Below are positions 63,013-64,000 of a stretch of 64,000 nt of DNA, one piece after another (the first letter of the stretch is position 1; every line of letters begins with the position of its first letter). The notes under the pieces were generated by a model, which saw only the letters and a program-made list of their open reading frames with translations, searched no databases and was not told the DNA's origin. Source of the DNA: Nannocystis sp. (GTDB lineage: Bacteria; Myxococcota_A; Polyangia; Nannocystales; Nannocystaceae); assembly GCA_016712315.1 (NCBI GenBank), contig JADJRG010000013.1:1834001-1898000 (forward strand), in the 5' to 3' direction. Both the position numbers and the translations under genes were made by a program.

Positions 63013-64000
63013 ATGCAGGCGCTCCGTCGTCAGATCAACCGGCTGCGGGCGCTGCTCCGCGCGCCTCACGTGGACGTGGTGTACGGGCGAGCGTATCGCG
63101 CGGAGTGGTTCGGTATGCCCTTCGATGAGCAGCGCGGGGAGCGGATCTTGACGGCGCTGGCGTTCGAGGGGCTGCTGCGGCCTGCACAGATCCACGAGCC
63201 GGCGGCGGCGTCGTATCAGGCGCTCCGGCGGGTGCACTCGGATGAATACCTGGAGGCGCTGGGCGGCGCAGAGCGGATCGAGCGGATCTTCGGGGCGCCG
63301 CTGGATGAGCAGGCGCGGGAGCGAGTGACGGCGCTGCAGCGGGCGATGGTCGGCGGGACGATGCTAGCGACGCGGCTGGCGCTGCAGCACCAGGCGGTGA
63401 AGCAGGCGCGGCCGGTGATCAACGCGGGCGGCGGGCTGCATCACGCCGCCCGCGGCGGCGGCGGCGGCTTTTGTATGTTCAACGATGTGGCGGTGGCGAT
63501 CGCTCAGGCGCGGGCCGATGGTTTTGTAGGGAGAGCGCTGGTGATCGACCTGGATCTGCACGACGGCGACGGCACGCGCGAGATCTTCCGCGACGACGAG
63601 GGCGTGCACACGCTGTCGATCCACAACACGCACCTGCGCGACCCACGAGGCGCGCGCGCGGCGACGGCGGTGGCGTTGGGGACGAACGTGGAGGACGCGG
63701 CGTATCTCCGGGCGATCGACGAGCACGTGCCGCGGCTGCTGAGGGCGCACGATCCGGCGCTGATCTTCTATGTGGCAGGGACGGACCCGGCCTTCGATGA
63801 CACGATGGGCGACTGGCGGATCAGCGAAGAGGGGATCTTCGCGCGCGATCGGCGGGTGCTGGAGGCGTGCGCGGCGCTGGCGCCCTCAGCCGCGGTGGTG
63901 ATGACGCTGGCGGGCGGCTACGGGCCGCGGACGTGGCGCTATACGGCGCGTACGCTGGCGTGGTTGGCGAGCGGGCGCGACCGCTTCGTCGCGCCGAGCA
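63013..64000 (+). CDS. histone-deacetylase-family hydrolase (3' end outside window)
   Basis: About 329 residues are visible from ATG 63013 to the window edge, with no stop. It has the arginase/deacetylase fold motifs: GGGLHHAARGGGGGFCMFND (His-His dyad and glycine turn), VIDLDLHDGDGTREIF (zinc ligands Asp and His), SIHNTH, and YVAGTDPAFDD (third zinc ligand) followed by MTLAGGYGPRTW near the end. In classical HDACs the residue after the zinc-binding His is a second His (DxHHGNG); here it is Asp (LHDGDG), a variation seen in bacterial homologues. Likely substrates are acetylated amines, polyamines or lysines; none can be assigned. The gene is divergent from the oxoprolinase. Confidence 0.88.
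   Translation, partial: MQALRRQINRLRALLRAPHVDVVYGRAYRAEWFGMPFDEQRGERILTALAFEGLLRPAQIHEPAAASYQALRRVHSDEYLEALGGAERIERIFGAPLDEQARERVTALQRAMVGGTMLATRLALQHQAVKQARPVINAGGGLHHAARGGGGGFCMFNDVAVAIAQARADGFVGRALVIDLDLHDGDGTREIFRDDEGVHTLSIHNTHLRDPRGARAATAVALGTNVEDAAYLRAIDEHVPRLLRAHDPALIFYVAGTDPAFDDTMGDWRISEEGIFARDRRVLEACAALAPSAAVVMTLAGGYGPRTWRYTARTLAWLASGRDRFVAPS

Noticed and set aside
62935..63237. N-terminal extension of the oxoprolinase frame
   Set aside because: The extension is antisense to the deacetylase-like gene; the ATG at 62934 begins exactly at the family's usual N-terminus.

Overview
The window is very GC-rich, with strongly GC-biased third codon positions and genes packed on both strands. 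Several features suggest a Gram-negative deltaproteobacterial-type organism, most likely a myxobacterium of the Nannocystis/Plesiocystis kind: outer-membrane TonB receptor and DUF5916 proteins, many lipoproteins with Ser/Thr/Asp linkers, Cys-rich DxDxDCGG repeats with a lamin-tail domain, alternative complex III, and a CcmE with the Cys-type haem site. The taxonomic placement is an inference from gene content; no rRNA is present.

Layout. 0-3.1 kb (minus): a SpoU/TrmH-type RNA methyltransferase cut by the window edge, a PLP aminotransferase, an unknown protein and a YhhN-family membrane protein. 3.3-3.5 kb: a tRNA-Gly(GCC) with its own promoter and terminator. 3.6-10 kb (plus): a secreted Cys-containing protein, then three consecutive genes carrying 2, 3 and 2 DsbA-like thioredoxin domains (seven CxxC sites in all), and a membrane-anchored TlpA-like thioredoxin. 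10-13.7 kb: a YheT-type hydrolase (minus), then a Cys-rich membrane protein, haem O synthase CtaB, a Sco copper chaperone and a monohaem cytochrome c lipoprotein.

13.9-27 kb (plus): alternative complex III (actA-F), a membrane protein with an Ala/Pro/Glu-rich tail, a second Sco protein and a caa3-type cytochrome oxidase (subunits II-I-III-IV), ending at a strong terminator. Together these form a quinol to cytochrome c to O2 chain. 27.1-35.9 kb (plus): moaA followed by a cytochrome c maturation operon (ccmE, ccmF, a zinc-ribbon protein, a large Ig-like membrane protein, ccmA, ccmB, ccmC, ccmD, and a 59-residue membrane protein). No ccmG or ccmH is visible. The whole 4-36 kb stretch is therefore a respiratory and cytochrome-assembly island in which thiol-disulfide chemistry, haem and copper delivery and the complexes themselves are encoded side by side.

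36-54 kb is mixed: acyl-CoA dehydrogenase, glutamate racemase, an Oar-like TonB-dependent receptor, a lipoprotein esterase, an MMPL/RND exporter, a DUF459 SGNH hydrolase, a CGFS monothiol glutaredoxin, Nannocystis-type lipoproteins, a DUF5916 outer-membrane protein and an isopropylmalate/isocitrate-type dehydrogenase. 54-58 kb (minus) is a three-subunit molybdenum hydroxylase closely resembling 4-hydroxybenzoyl-CoA reductase, including four cysteines placed like its extra 4Fe-4S site. 58-64 kb: a divergent Lgt-like membrane protein, a fused hydantoinase/5-oxoprolinase, and a histone-deacetylase-like hydrolase cut by the right edge.

The most unusual items are the seven-domain DsbA cluster with a six-copy TTCTC tract in front of its last gene, the extra members of the ccm operon, and the HcrB-like FeS-binding subunit in what looks like an aerobic organism.
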